The position numbers and the translations under genes were made by a program. 64,000 nt of DNA from Mycolicibacterium wolinskyi (GTDB lineage: Bacteria; Actinomycetota; Actinomycetes; Mycobacteriales; Mycobacteriaceae). Positions 8,089-16,652 of this stretch are shown here, one piece after another. The first letter of the stretch is position 1. Each line of letters begins with the position of its first letter. The stretch lies in assembly GCF_002101965.1 (NCBI RefSeq), contig NZ_LQQA01000035.1, forward strand, positions 1-64,000, given 5' to 3'. The notes below the pieces were generated by a model that saw nothing but the letters and a program-made list of their open reading frames with translations, was not told the origin of the DNA and did not search any database.

Positions 8089-8369
8089 CGAAACCGCAGG
8101 CCTTGAACATCACCTTCACCGCTCGTCTCGGCAAAGTACGTCCGGGAGACACCTGGACCTGCGTGCAGCTACCTGACTCGGCGACGATCTTCGGCACCCG
8201 AGGTCTGGTCAAGGTCGCAGGCACCATCGACGGCCAGCCCTTCACCGGAGCGTTCATGGCCCTGGGCGACGGGACCCACAAACTTCCGGTCGCGGCCGCC
8301 ATCCGCAAGGCCATCGGGAAAAGCGACGGTGACGACGTCGAGGTCCACCTCGCCGAGCGGTTGAACTGA
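8085..8369 (+). CDS. DUF1905 family protein
   Basis: A 94-residue beta-rich protein. The DUF1905 features are an early FTARLGKV strand, ATIFGTRGLVKVAGTIDGQPF in the middle (about residues 30-50), FMALGDGTHKLPVAAAIRKAIG, and an acidic end typical of the domain. Its function is unknown. The family often sits beside YdeI/OmdA-like or glyoxalase genes, as here. The ATG overlaps the VOC stop. The gene converges on the histidine kinase gene across a short gap with a hairpin. Confidence 0.8.
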   Translation: MTKPQALNITFTARLGKVRPGDTWTCVQLPDSATIFGTRGLVKVAGTIDGQPFTGAFMALGDGTHKLPVAAAIRKAIGKSDGDDVEVHLAERLN

Positions 8370-8374
8370 ATCGG

Positions 8375-8400
8375 CCCCCTGGCAAGGTATTCCAGTGGGG
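8375..8400. terminator. Possible bidirectional terminator hairpin
   Basis: CCCC-CTGG and CCAG-T-GGGG form an 8-bp stem with one bulge around a 9-base loop, between convergent genes ending at 8369 and 8413. There is no U-tract, which is common in mycobacteria. Confidence 0.4.
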
Positions 8401-8412
8401 TAAGTGAGTGGC

Positions 8413-9516
8413 TTACGCCCTCGCGGGTAGTTCGACCGTGATGCACAACCCGCCGGCGGGCCGGGGCTCGAGGGTGAGGGTGCCGTCGTGTGCTTGCGCG
8501 ATGCTGTTGACGATTGCCAGGCCGAGGCCCACGCCGTCGTGATCGGCGTGGATGCGTTCGGCGCCCCGCTGAAACGGTTCCACGAGAGTCGAAACCAATT
8601 GTGGGGACAGCTTTTCGCCGGTGTTCTCGACAGTCAGCACAACGCTGTTGGCGCGGACGCCGGTCCTGACCCATGAGGTTCCGGACTGAGGAAGGTTATG
8701 CACGATCGCGTTGTGCAACAGGTTCGTTGCGAGTTGCAGGAGGAGCGCGGGTGACCCGGTGGTGGGGGCAAAATCGGCGGAAATCTCGAGGGTCACGCCA
8801 TGCCGTTCCGCGAGAGGCAACAGCGTTTCCGCGGCTTCTTCGGCGATGAGCGATACGTCGACAGGCTCGCGGGCGAAGGACCGTTGATCGGCGCGGCTCA
8901 GGAGCAGCAGTGCTTCGGTGAGGTCAATTGCCCGGGTGTTGACGACGTGGAGGCGTTCGATCAGTTCGCCGGTGTCACGAGTGCGATCCTGACGGGCCAC
9001 GTCGAGTAGCGTCTGCGTAATCGCCAGCGGCGTGCGCAGTTCGTGAGAGGCGTTGGCGGCGAATCGCTGTTGTTCGGCGACGTGGGCTTCGAGCCGTTCG
9101 AGCATGGTGTCGAAGGCGTCGGCGAGTTCGCGTAACTCGTCTTTGCGTCCGGGCAACCGGATACGGTGCGAGAGTGAGCCTTTCGAGGCCAGCCGGGTCG
9201 CGGCAGTGATGCGCGTCAGGGGCGCGAGCATCCGGCCGGCCAGCAGCCACCCGCCGAAGAGACCGAACACGAGGAGAAACGCCATCACGGCGGCGGCTCT
9301 CGGAGCGAAAACGTGCAGGAGTCTGGACCGGATGGGAAAGACATCATTTGGGAACTCGATGTCAGTGCTGCCCGGGATGATCATCATCCGGTCTGGCACG
9401 TACCGCAGCAGAAACACCCACACGGCGGCGAGCAGCAAGGCGCCGGCGAGCATGAGGAATCCGGCGTAGCTCAGGGTGAGCTTGAGGCGAAGGCTCAGTC
9501 CTGGCGCTCTATCCAC
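8413..9516 (-). CDS. Sensor histidine kinase of an OmpR-type two-component system
   Basis: A 367-residue kinase. Transmembrane segments lie at about 11-38 and 73-95, with a short extracytoplasmic loop of about 35 residues between them. A HAMP domain follows (about 92-145). The HisKA phosphoacceptor is H158 in ASHELRTPLAITQTLLD, and the HATPase domain has the N-box NLLHNAIVHN and G-box GVGLGLAIVNSIAQ. The GTG at 9516 lies inside the end of the response regulator gene (8-bp overlap), so expression is coupled. The small sensor loop suggests detection at the membrane. A divergent secreted-protein gene nearby is a plausible target. Confidence 0.92.
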   Translation of the reverse strand: MDRAPGLSLRLKLTLSYAGFLMLAGALLLAAVWVFLLRYVPDRMMIIPGSTDIEFPNDVFPIRSRLLHVFAPRAAAVMAFLLVFGLFGGWLLAGRMLAPLTRITAATRLASKGSLSHRIRLPGRKDELRELADAFDTMLERLEAHVAEQQRFAANASHELRTPLAITQTLLDVARQDRTRDTGELIERLHVVNTRAIDLTEALLLLSRADQRSFAREPVDVSLIAEEAAETLLPLAERHGVTLEISADFAPTTGSPALLLQLATNLLHNAIVHNLPQSGTSWVRTGVRANSVVLTVENTGEKLSPQLVSTLVEPFQRGAERIHADHDGVGLGLAIVNSIAQAHDGTLTLEPRPAGGLCITVELPARA

Positions 9517-10201
9517 GGTCGGCTCCTTCGCGCCCGATCCCTGCGGTGTCGATGCGGTACCCGACACCGGGCACGGTCGCGATGATCCATGGCTCGCCGA
9601 GGCGCTTGCGCAGCGCGGAAACGGTGATGCGCACGGCGTTGGTGAACGGGTCCGCGTTCTCATCCCACGCCCGCTCCAGGAGTTCCTCGGCACTGACGAC
9701 ACCACCGTCGGCGGCGACGAGAACCTCGAGCACCGCGAATTGTTTTCGGGTGAGCGCGACGTAACGGCCATCGCGGTAGACCTCGCGGCGGAACGGATCG
9801 ACCCGCAGTCCCGCGACCTCCCGCACCGGCGGCCTGCTCTGCGCGCGCCTGCGGTCGAGTGCCCGAAGCCGCAGCACGAGCTCACGCAGGTCGAACGGCT
9901 TGGTCAGATAGTCGTCGGCGCCGAGCCCGAACCCCGAGGCCTTGTCATCGAGCCGGTCCGCGGCGGTCAACATCAGGATCGGCGTGCCGCTACCCGAGGC
10001 GACGATGCGCTCGGCGATCTCGTCGCCGGAGGGGCCGGGAATGTCGCGATCGAGGACGGCGATGTCGTAGGAATTGATGCTCAACAATTCCAGCGCGGTA
10101 TCCCCATCACCGGCGATGTCGGCGGCGATCGCCTCCAGACGTAGACCATCGCGGATCGCCGTTGCCATGTAGGGCTCATCCTCGACCACCAACACACGCA
10201 T
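9509..10201 (-). CDS. OmpR/PhoB-family response regulator
   Basis: A 230-residue regulator. The receiver domain (1-115) has the acidic pair E7/D8, the phosphoacceptor D51 in IAVLDRDIPG, the threonine in LMLTAAD and the lysine in LTKPFD. The winged-helix domain (about 130-222) contains LTRKQFAVLEVLV and the recognition region AVRITVSALRKRLG, ending in PGVGYRI. It is the first gene of the two-component operon. It is divergent from the secreted-protein gene at 10289 across 87 bp, the likely place for its own operator. Confidence 0.95.
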   Translation of the reverse strand: MRVLVVEDEPYMATAIRDGLRLEAIAADIAGDGDTALELLSINSYDIAVLDRDIPGPSGDEIAERIVASGSGTPILMLTAADRLDDKASGFGLGADDYLTKPFDLRELVLRLRALDRRRAQSRPPVREVAGLRVDPFRREVYRDGRYVALTRKQFAVLEVLVAADGGVVSAEELLERAWDENADPFTNAVRITVSALRKRLGEPWIIATVPGVGYRIDTAGIGREGADRG

Positions 10202-10288
10202 CCTCTAAACCTACGAGCCGCCGGATATCGTCGGCATATCGAAAATCGCATACGCGCTGACAACACGACCGGGCGTTGACTGGCGGCC

Positions 10289-10819
10289 ATGACAAAACAC
10301 AACTCAGCACACACCCACCGACCGCTCGTCACCCTCGCCATGACCGCCTTGATCGGCTCGGCTGGTTTGGCCATCGCCGCGCAGGCTGTCGCTGACCCTG
10401 ACAGTCGAGAACAGGCAGTGAAGTACTCCGAGTGCATGCGGGCCAACGGCGTCGCGGACTTCCCGAATCCGAACGCAGACGGCGCGATCCCCTACGGCGG
10501 AGTCTCGGTGTCAAAGGCGACGTGGGTGAACGCCGTCGGTGCGTGTGCGAACCTGCAGCCGCCGGGCTGGTCCACCGACGCACAACGCACTCCCGCCCAG
10601 CAGGACGCCGCGCTCAAATTCGCTCAATGCGTGCGCGACAACGGGGTTCCGGACTTCCCTGACCCGGCCACTGCACGTGACCCCCTCATCGACACCTCGA
10701 AGATGCGCGGTGATGTCAGCGCCCGGAGCATTCCCGAACTCCAACCGGCGGTGGAGGCCTGCCACAGCTTCTTCACGGCCGCGCTGCCAGGGCCACTGGG
10801 AACCGGACAGCCGGGCTGA
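10289..10819 (+). CDS. Secreted protein with a duplicated C-x-R-x-NGV-x-DFP motif
   Basis: A 176-residue protein with a Sec signal peptide (hydrophobic about residues 13-33, cleavage near AQAVADP). The mature part contains two related units: YSECMRANGVADFPNPNADG at about 49-68 and FAQCVRDNGVPDFPDP at about 112-127. Each is followed by a further cysteine (GACANL, VEACHSF), so two disulphides are likely. This duplicated motif is common in exported proteins of unknown function in actinobacteria. The gene is divergent from the two-component operon at 8413-10201 and is a reasonable target of it. A long hairpin follows at 10840. Confidence 0.75.
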   Translation: MTKHNSAHTHRPLVTLAMTALIGSAGLAIAAQAVADPDSREQAVKYSECMRANGVADFPNPNADGAIPYGGVSVSKATWVNAVGACANLQPPGWSTDAQRTPAQQDAALKFAQCVRDNGVPDFPDPATARDPLIDTSKMRGDVSARSIPELQPAVEACHSFFTAALPGPLGTGQPG

Positions 10820-10839
10820 CAAACGTACATGCTGCGGAA

Positions 10840-10879
10840 CGGCCGTGCCGGTAGCGACCAGTCGCTGCCGGCATGGCCG
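10840..10879. terminator. Strong hairpin terminator after the secreted-protein gene
   Basis: The 19-base arms at 10840-10858 and 10861-10879 (CGGCCGTGCCGG and its partner CCGGCATGGCCG at the base) pair with two G-U type positions around a 2-base centre. It starts 20 bp after the stop. There is no U-tract, so it would be an I-shaped mycobacterial terminator. Confidence 0.6.
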
Positions 10880-11069
10880 CCGTTGTCGTGTGAGGCCATC
10901 GCGGTTCACGGCCCAAGCTCAGCGCCGTCGCCGCGGCGGCACTATTTGGCGGCGTATGGCGAGGTGCGGGCACTTAGTCCACACCCGGACCTCGTGCGCG
11001 ACGTTCCGACGAACTTCGGGAGCGTTCGGGTGTATCAGCACGGCCTATCAGCTCATCGTGTGCACCGGC

Positions 11070-11759
11070 TCAGCCCTCCAGCACAGTCACGACTCTCTCG
11101 GCTGTCTCCTTGGCGGACTTGGGGTTCTGCCCTGTCACCAACCGACCGTCGACCATGACGTACGAAGTGAAGGGAATGAGCCCCTTCCCGTACCGGGCGC
11201 CGCGCTTCTTCATCTCTTCCTCTGCGTTGTAGGGAACCAACTTGTCGACCCGGGCCAACACCTCCTCCGACCACGCAAACCCTGTGAGCCTTCGTCCGGC
11301 GACCAAGAGCGATCCGTCCGACAGCGTGGTGTTGAGCAGTCCGCAATAACCGTGACAGACCGACGACACCACTCCGCCACGCTCGAAGATCTCCCGGGTG
11401 ATGTGTTGCAGGCCCTCGCTGTCGGGAAAGTCGAACATGACCGCGTGCCCACCGGTGAAGTAGATGGCATCGAAATCCGCGGAGTCGATCTCAGCGGGTG
11501 ATGCGGTATTGGCCAGCAGTGCCATCTTCGCGTCGTCGGCTCTCCACGCCTTCGCGGTCTTGTCGTAGTTGGGAAACTTCAACGAGCGTGGCTCCAGTGG
11601 TGAAGGGCCACCGTTCGGGCTGACGATCTTCTGTTCATAACCCGCTTCGGCGAACACGTGATAGGCGTGAGTCAGCTCCGACAGCCACAGCCCGGTTGGT
11701 TCGGATGGGTCCTCGTAGTGTGCAACGTTGGTGACAACGTTCAGGATGCGCTTGGTCAT
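11070..11759 (-). CDS. DJ-1/PfpI-family (Hsp31-like) type 1 glutamine amidotransferase domain protein
   Basis: About 229 residues from the ATG at 11759 (MTKRILNVVTNV); an in-frame ATG at 11801 would add 14 unconvincing residues. The class I GATase-like fold shows the nucleophile elbow VCHGYCGLLN with the catalytic cysteine, the upstream GGHAVMFDFPDS and FTSYVMVDGRLVTGQNP near the C-terminus. Members act as glutathione-independent glyoxalases (class III), deglycases or chaperones. The size and ADDAKMALLANTAS insert fit the Hsp31/HchA-like branch. It is probably part of aldehyde or stress detoxification; the substrate is unproven. Confidence 0.88.
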   Translation of the reverse strand: MTKRILNVVTNVAHYEDPSEPTGLWLSELTHAYHVFAEAGYEQKIVSPNGGPSPLEPRSLKFPNYDKTAKAWRADDAKMALLANTASPAEIDSADFDAIYFTGGHAVMFDFPDSEGLQHITREIFERGGVVSSVCHGYCGLLNTTLSDGSLLVAGRRLTGFAWSEEVLARVDKLVPYNAEEEMKKRGARYGKGLIPFTSYVMVDGRLVTGQNPKSAKETAERVVTVLEG

Positions 11760-11874
11760 GGTCTCAGAGTTCCCGTTGACGGACATGAGGACACCAGACA
11801 CCGAACGGTCATGAGCTGCTCGACTCCGACCAAACGGTCGGGAATGCAGTACTCACCGGGCGCTGACCTGCCCT

Positions 11875-12048
11875 TCAAAGGCAACGCAGCCCGGTTTCGT
11901 GTTCTTCAACCTGCGGGCGATCTCCGGGCACCACTGCAACGGCACCGTCGACGATCGCCCGTAACGTGGACTCGGTATCGCCTTGACTCTGTAAGTCGAT
12001 GGCCGAGCCGCCAAGGAGACGACGCAAGAAGGTATCTCGATCGAACAT
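11875..12048 (-). pseudogene. Relic of a GAF-ANTAR regulator gene
   Basis: A 57-codon frame from the ATG at 12048 has LGGSAIDLQSQGDTESTLRA followed by IVDGAVAVVPG, which resembles the N-terminus of mycobacterial GAF-ANTAR proteins (compare the intact gene at 28860: LEDVLRTTTKAVLDLVPGAQ). The frame then drifts and stops. A shifted frame over 11853-11910 continues with KPGCVAFEGQVSAR, the expected next GAF strand, before another stop. The remaining GAF domain and the whole ANTAR domain are missing. A frameshifted and truncated remnant is the simplest reading, but the match is short. Confidence 0.45.
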
Positions 12049-12060
12049 GACGTCAGTAGC

Positions 12061-12768
12061 GTGGGCCCAGTGTCTGCCATTCGCCGCTCATCGCGCACGC
12101 GTTCTGCTCAGATTCTCTGCGGGGTACTCGCCGGGCCGTTCTTCGTCACGGCATTCACCGTGATCGGTGCCGCCCGTCGCGGCTACGATTGGCGGCGCCA
12201 TCCGGTCAGTTCGCTCGCGATCGGTCCTCAAGGCTGGCAGCAGCGCGCCAACTTCGTCATCACGGGGGTTCTCTATGTGTGCGCCGCAGCAGGTCTCAAC
12301 CGCTGCGACCGGCGGCTCGTTGGACCCCGCGCCGTCCCGGCGCTGATCGCAGGAGCCGGCCTCGGGTTCGTCGGCTCTGGGCTGTTCGTCACCGACTACG
12401 GTCGCGACACCTTCGGTGCGGATTCAGACGTGGAGAACCGACCATCGGTGAATTCCGTCCCGCCCCGGCGGACTCGCATTGGACAGCTGCACGATCTCTG
12501 CGGGCTCCCGGTTTTTGCAGGCATTCCCATCGCCGGCCTGGCGAGCGCGGCAACCGCCGCGCGGAGCAGCGACTACCGCTGGGCCTACTACTCCGCAGGC
12601 ACGAGCACGGCAATGGCGGGCAGTTTGGTTCTTTTCGGCGCCGCCATCAAAGGACAGTCGCCGCTTCGCGGCAAAAGCGGAGTTCTGCAGCGCATTTCGA
12701 TCGCCGTCGGACTCGGATGGCTGAGCTCATTGTCGCTTCGCGGCTTACGCCGGGTTACCGTGCAGTGA
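12061..12768 (+). CDS. DUF998 integral membrane protein
   Basis: About 235 residues with six hydrophobic segments. DUF998 hallmarks are the first segment (LCGVLAGPFFVTAFTVIGAA), the adjacent YDWRRHPVSSLAIGPQGWQQRANF, and the central VTDYGRDTF and LHDLCGLPVFAGIPIAGL segments. The family has no known function. The start is GTG at 12061; the alternative is an internal start a few residues on. The next 120 bp contain no clear promoter or gene. Confidence 0.78.
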   Translation: MGPVSAIRRSSRTRSAQILCGVLAGPFFVTAFTVIGAARRGYDWRRHPVSSLAIGPQGWQQRANFVITGVLYVCAAAGLNRCDRRLVGPRAVPALIAGAGLGFVGSGLFVTDYGRDTFGADSDVENRPSVNSVPPRRTRIGQLHDLCGLPVFAGIPIAGLASAATAARSSDYRWAYYSAGTSTAMAGSLVLFGAAIKGQSPLRGKSGVLQRISIAVGLGWLSSLSLRGLRRVTVQ

Positions 12769-12891
12769 AAGCGCACGGTTCGCGGATGACGGCTTACGAT
12801 CGTATTTGGTGAAAGCGTTGAACATGCCGATCCCGCAGGGCCGTGGCTGCCGGTCGCGCCCGGCTACCGACGCGGCATCCCTTGCTGTGAG

Positions 12892-13767
12892 GTGCCGGTG
12901 ACCGTCGACGACGACCTCGACTCGCTCTACCGCCTGCGGCCGGAGGAATTCACCGCAAGGCGCAAGGAACTCGCGGCCGCGGCGCGCAAACGCGGTGACA
13001 CCGAGGGTGCCAAGGTGATCGCCGCGGCGCGACGACCGACAGCCGCGGCGTGGGTGGTGAATCTGCTCGCGCTGACTGACGCGACGGTGGTCCCGAGATT
13101 GACCGAACTGCACGACGCCCTACGCGCCGCGCACACCGAGATGGACGGACAACGGATCCGCGAACTGTCCACGGCACAGCGGAAACTTGTACAAGAGCTC
13201 TCCCGCGCCGGCTTTGCGGCCGCCGAGCTGCGCGACCCCACGGCGGCGTTGCGCGACGACGTCACCGCCACGCTGCAGGCCGCGGTCGCCGATCCCGAGG
13301 TCGCCGCGCGTTTGGGCCGATTGTCCAAAGCTGAAGAGTGGTCGGGCTTCGGTGACTTCGGAGCATCCGCCGCGGTGGTCACTCAGACCCGGCCGGGTAC
13401 CCCGCCCGCCGCAGCACGGACTACCCCACAACCGTCGACGAAGAAGCCCTCACGCCCGAACATCGCCGCGGTCGAGGAGGCCCGGCGCAAGCGCGACGCC
13501 GCCGATTCCGAGCTCAACGAGGCGCGCGCCGCGCACGACGACGCGCTCGCCACCGTGACCGAGCGCAAGGACAACGTCACGACAGCACGCAGGCGCTACG
13601 AGAAACAGCTCGAGGCCCTCGCCGCCGCCGAGCGTGACCTCGAGGCATCCGCTGCGCAGCTCGACGATGCGCAGCGCTCGGCCGACAAGCTGCAGAAGAG
13701 AGTCCGAACCGCCGAATCCGCTCTGATGCAAGCCCAATCGCGACTGGACCGCCTCGCTGACGGGTGA
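12892..13767 (+). CDS. Conserved hypothetical protein with a long C-terminal coiled coil
   Basis: A 291-residue charged alpha-helical protein. The N-terminal half (about 1-150) has a recognisable pattern, DDLDSLYRLRPEEFTARRKEL, then RRPTAAAWVVNLLA (about 47-60). A Pro/Thr-rich linker lies near 160-185. The C-terminal 100 residues form an Ala/Glu/Arg heptad coiled coil (about 190-288). There is no signal peptide. The type occurs widely in mycobacteria, but I know of no assigned function. The GTG at 12892 is used; a GTG at 12898 is equally possible. Structural or nucleoid-associated roles are guesses. Confidence 0.75.
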   Translation: MPVTVDDDLDSLYRLRPEEFTARRKELAAAARKRGDTEGAKVIAAARRPTAAAWVVNLLALTDATVVPRLTELHDALRAAHTEMDGQRIRELSTAQRKLVQELSRAGFAAAELRDPTAALRDDVTATLQAAVADPEVAARLGRLSKAEEWSGFGDFGASAAVVTQTRPGTPPAAARTTPQPSTKKPSRPNIAAVEEARRKRDAADSELNEARAAHDDALATVTERKDNVTTARRRYEKQLEALAAAERDLEASAAQLDDAQRSADKLQKRVRTAESALMQAQSRLDRLADG

Positions 13768-13816
13768 ACGCGTCTCGGTTCCGATGAGTTTTCGATCGAC
13801 CGTCGGTCAGTACGGT

Positions 13817-14293
13817 ATGTCTGACACCATGAGATCGACGCGCACGATCGACGCGCCGGCCCAAACCGTATTCGACGTGCTTGCCGACCCGAGCACACAT
13901 CAGGCGATCGACGGAACCGGCTGGGTGCGGGAGCCGTTCGACGGCAAGCGGCTGACCGAAGTCGGCCAGATCTTCCGGATGGCGATGTATCACAACAACT
14001 ACGGGGGAATGCATTACGAGGTGGCCAACCGGGTCGAGGTCTTCTCCCCACCACATGCGATCGCGTGGCTGCCTGGCCAAGGCACCGACGACGCCGACCT
14101 CGACTTCGGCGGCTGGTTCTGGCGCTATGACCTCGATCCTGTCGACAACGATCGGACAGAGGTCACGCTGACCTACGACTGGTCAGCGGTGCCGTCGGCC
14201 ATACGCGAACAAATCGCGTTCCCGCCGTTCGACCGGCAACACCTCGACAACTCGCTCAAGCACCTTGCCGAGCTGGCACAGAGCCGGGTGTAA
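13817..14293 (+). CDS. SRPBCC-family (polyketide cyclase/START-like) protein
   Basis: A 158-residue SRPBCC domain beginning TRTIDAPAQTVFDVLADPSTHQAIDGTG (in two parts, about residues 8-35), with an internal GGWFWRYDLDPVDNDRTEVTLTYDWS core and a C-terminal helix LDNSLKHLAELAQ. The ATG at 13817 was chosen over an upstream ATG because the added residues lack family resemblance. The family binds hydrophobic ligands; no substrate can be named. It stands alone between the coiled-coil and DinB genes. Confidence 0.85.
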   Translation: MSDTMRSTRTIDAPAQTVFDVLADPSTHQAIDGTGWVREPFDGKRLTEVGQIFRMAMYHNNYGGMHYEVANRVEVFSPPHAIAWLPGQGTDDADLDFGGWFWRYDLDPVDNDRTEVTLTYDWSAVPSAIREQIAFPPFDRQHLDNSLKHLAELAQSRV

Positions 14294-14535
14294 GCCGCCT
14301 ACCCACAACCGCGCGTCCCGCAACGGCGCGCCGTCAAAGATGTAGCCCGAAACGAGAATCTCGGACATACTGACCCTGTCGATGCCGAACCCGCGCTGAA
14401 TCCGCGCGGCGCGCATTCTCTTCGGTCATTCCCGACACCGGACGTGTCGTCCCGCGGTCCGAGCTTCACCGCGCGTGTCATCAATCCCGAGCTTGAACCC
14501 CATGCCCCACCACACCATGAATGGAGTGAAAGCCG

Positions 14536-15051
14536 ATGACTACCAACATGATTACCGTCGGAACCGAGCGGGCGATCATCGAGAGCATGCTCGACCGCAA
14601 CCGCGCGGCGCTCATCGAAACCGCGCGCGGACTGTCCGAAGTCGATGCCCGCCGACGACTCGTCGCATCGCTGACGACACCGATCTCGTTGCTCAAGCAC
14701 GCTGCTGCCGCGGAACGGATTTGGTTCCAACGGTTCTGGGCAGGACTCGATGAATCCGAGTGCGATGGGTACTCACGCCGTGACGAGGGCACCTTCGCCG
14801 TCGCCGACAACGAGTCGCTGGCAGACGTCATCGCCGAATTCGAGCGGGCAAGCCAACGCTCGCGATCGATCGCGGCGCGATTCGACCTGGACGACACCAA
14901 GGACAACCCACGGGAAGGCACGGTCAGCATGCGATGGACCCTGCTCGCGATGGTCGAAGAGTTCGCCAGGCATGCAGGCCACGGCGATATCCTCCGCGAG
15001 CAGATCGAGCACACCGCACCGCCAACAGCCGAGGTGACGATCGCTGGATAA
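14536..15051 (+). CDS. DinB-family (DUF664) four-helix bundle protein
   Basis: A 171-residue helical protein of the DinB/DUF664 type, related to mycothiol- and bacillithiol-dependent enzymes. It shows an ISLLKHAAAAERIWFQRF helix with the first metal histidine (about residues 50-67), and the C-terminal MRWTLLAMVEEFARHAGHGDILRE, where the HxxH-like pair supplies the remaining ligands. Such proteins act as thiol-transferases or unknown metalloenzymes. The neighbouring MBL hydrolase may be cotranscribed, but an inverted repeat separates the two. Confidence 0.88.
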   Translation: MTTNMITVGTERAIIESMLDRNRAALIETARGLSEVDARRRLVASLTTPISLLKHAAAAERIWFQRFWAGLDESECDGYSRRDEGTFAVADNESLADVIAEFERASQRSRSIAARFDLDDTKDNPREGTVSMRWTLLAMVEEFARHAGHGDILREQIEHTAPPTAEVTIAG

Positions 15052-15066
15052 CTCCTGACACCGGCG

Positions 15067-15114
15067 GGCGTTCTACGAGAAGACAGCCATTTCCACCATG
15101 TCGTAGAGAACGCC
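15067..15114. repeat. Inverted repeat upstream of the MBL hydrolase gene
   Basis: GGCGTTCTACGA (15067-15078) and TCGTAGAGAACGCC (15101-15114) pair over 12 bp with a 2-base bulge around a 22-base loop. It sits between the DinB stop and the AGGAGG ribosome site of the next gene, so it may be a terminator, attenuator or operator. Confidence 0.45.
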
Positions 15115-15132
15115 GCACAGGAGGACAACAGC

Positions 15133-16047
15133 ATGAGCTTGGACAACATTTCACACCTCGGCACGCAGGGTGTCGACGAGTTGGTGCCATCGCGCTACGC
15201 GGTACAAGTGGGTGACATCGAAGTGCTCGTGATCAGCGACGGGGTGTTGCCGATCACCGCATCGACGTTGGCCACCAATGCCGACTCTGCCGACCTCGCG
15301 GCCTGGCTGGGCCACAACTTCCTGCCGACGGACGTGGTCGATTGGCCGCTGAATGTGGTCGTGGTGCGGAGCGGTGACCGGACCATCCTCGTCGACGCGG
15401 GGCTGGGACTGGAATTCCCGGGATTCCCCCGGGCCGGGCAGACGATTCGGCGGTTGGAGGCCGCCGGCGTCGACCTCGGATCGGTTACCGACGTGGTGCT
15501 CACCCACCTGCACATGGACCACGTCGGTGGCCTGCTCGCCGACGGGCTGAAGGACCGCCTACGTCCGGACCTGCAAGTCCACACCGCCGCCGCCGAGGCC
15601 GAGTTCTGGGAGGCGCCTGACTTCTCCCAGACCACGATGCCGCAGCCGATTCCCGATGTGCTTCGCTCGACCGCTTCGCGGTTCCTCGACGAGTATCGCG
15701 GCAACCTGCGGACGTTCGAGTCGGAGTACGAGGTGGCGCCGGGGGTGCTCGTGTCTCGGACCGGCGGTCACACCCCCGGACACAGCATCGTCCGCCTGGC
15801 GTCCGGCGACGACCGGTTGACGTTCGCCGGCGATGCCGTGTTCCAGGTCGGCTTCGACGAACCGGATTGGTTCAACGGTTTCGAACACGACCCCGAGGAG
15901 GCGGCCCGAGTTCGCGTGCGCCTGTTGCGCGAGCTCGCGTCGACCGGCGAGGCGTTGGTCGCCACTCACCTGCCGTTCCCGTCCGTCTGCCGGGTGGCGG
16001 TCGCGGGCAACGCTTTCCGCTACGTGCCAGACGTCTGGGATTACTGA
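15133..16047 (+). CDS. MBL-fold metallo-hydrolase
   Basis: A 304-residue metallo-beta-lactamase fold enzyme. The zinc motif is THLHMDHVGG (HxHxDH, about residues 121-130). The later histidine is in TGGHTPGHS, the bridging aspartate in LTFAGDAVFQV, and the last histidine in VATHLPFPS. The arrangement resembles the quorum-quenching lactonase and YtnP-like branch, with a substrate-lid insert around WEAPDFSQTT. The ATG follows a good AGGAGG. The substrate could be a lactone, ester or thioester. No signal peptide is visible, so it should be cytoplasmic. Confidence 0.9.
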   Translation: MSLDNISHLGTQGVDELVPSRYAVQVGDIEVLVISDGVLPITASTLATNADSADLAAWLGHNFLPTDVVDWPLNVVVVRSGDRTILVDAGLGLEFPGFPRAGQTIRRLEAAGVDLGSVTDVVLTHLHMDHVGGLLADGLKDRLRPDLQVHTAAAEAEFWEAPDFSQTTMPQPIPDVLRSTASRFLDEYRGNLRTFESEYEVAPGVLVSRTGGHTPGHSIVRLASGDDRLTFAGDAVFQVGFDEPDWFNGFEHDPEEAARVRVRLLRELASTGEALVATHLPFPSVCRVAVAGNAFRYVPDVWDY

Positions 16048-16243
16048 AGCCGGATGGGCGATACCTCTCCCGACGAAGGCACTGCACCGCATTTGACCAT
16101 TGCGTCAAAATCAATGTCTCCGCGGGCTTTTGACCGCCAACTCCGGATATTCCGCCCAAATCCGCGCCGAAGCTGCGAGCATGTCCCGTGACACTTTCGC
16201 GAACGGCGAATTCACCCTCTGGGTCCGGATGAAGGAGCGGCAG

Positions 16244-16576
16244 ATGAGCGTAGGCGGATCGCTGGTGAGGATTGCCGCCGGGGCCGCAGTTGCCGGAGCG
16301 GCCGCGATGGGTGCGATCGCGGCCGCGCACGCCGCACCGGTTGGCGCGGGCGCCGACGTAAACCCCGTCCCCCTTCGTCCCCTCTCCGTCCAAGAGGATC
16401 CGGCATGCGGGTGGTTGGGGTGGCGGCATCCGCTCTGCGGAGGAGGCGCATTCGAGACGCCGGCGGACGATGGGATACCGGGAGACAACGCAGCGGAAGG
16501 CGGCATTCCGGCCCCCGCGATGGTGCCCAACATCGACGGCAGCCTCAGTCCCCCTGGCACGCCGGGGGCGATCTGA
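16244..16576 (+). CDS. Small exported alanine- and proline-rich protein
   Basis: About 110 residues from the ATG at 16244, which has GGAG 7 bases upstream; upstream in-frame ATGs at 16184 and 16229 lack that. A signal peptide is clear: VRIAAGAAVAGAAAMGAIAAAHAAPVG, about residues 8-34 with cleavage near AHA. The mature part is short and has two cysteines in DPACGWLGWRHPLCGGG, suggesting a disulphide, and a Pro/Gly-rich tail. It is an exported mycobacterial protein of unknown role. Confidence 0.65.
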   Translation: MSVGGSLVRIAAGAAVAGAAAMGAIAAAHAAPVGAGADVNPVPLRPLSVQEDPACGWLGWRHPLCGGGAFETPADDGIPGDNAAEGGIPAPAMVPNIDGSLSPPGTPGAI

Positions 16577-16652
16577 GGGGCCTGTGCCGGTCTGACACCT
16601 GCGCTGGCGAAATCAGTTGTCCGCGTTGGCAAGGTAGGCCTACGGTCAACCT

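Noticed and set aside
14183..14416. A minus-strand frame containing SEILVSGYIFDGAPLRDARL
   Set aside because: It overlaps the SRPBCC gene for half its length, has no ribosome site and no clear family. It may be a relic but cannot be supported.
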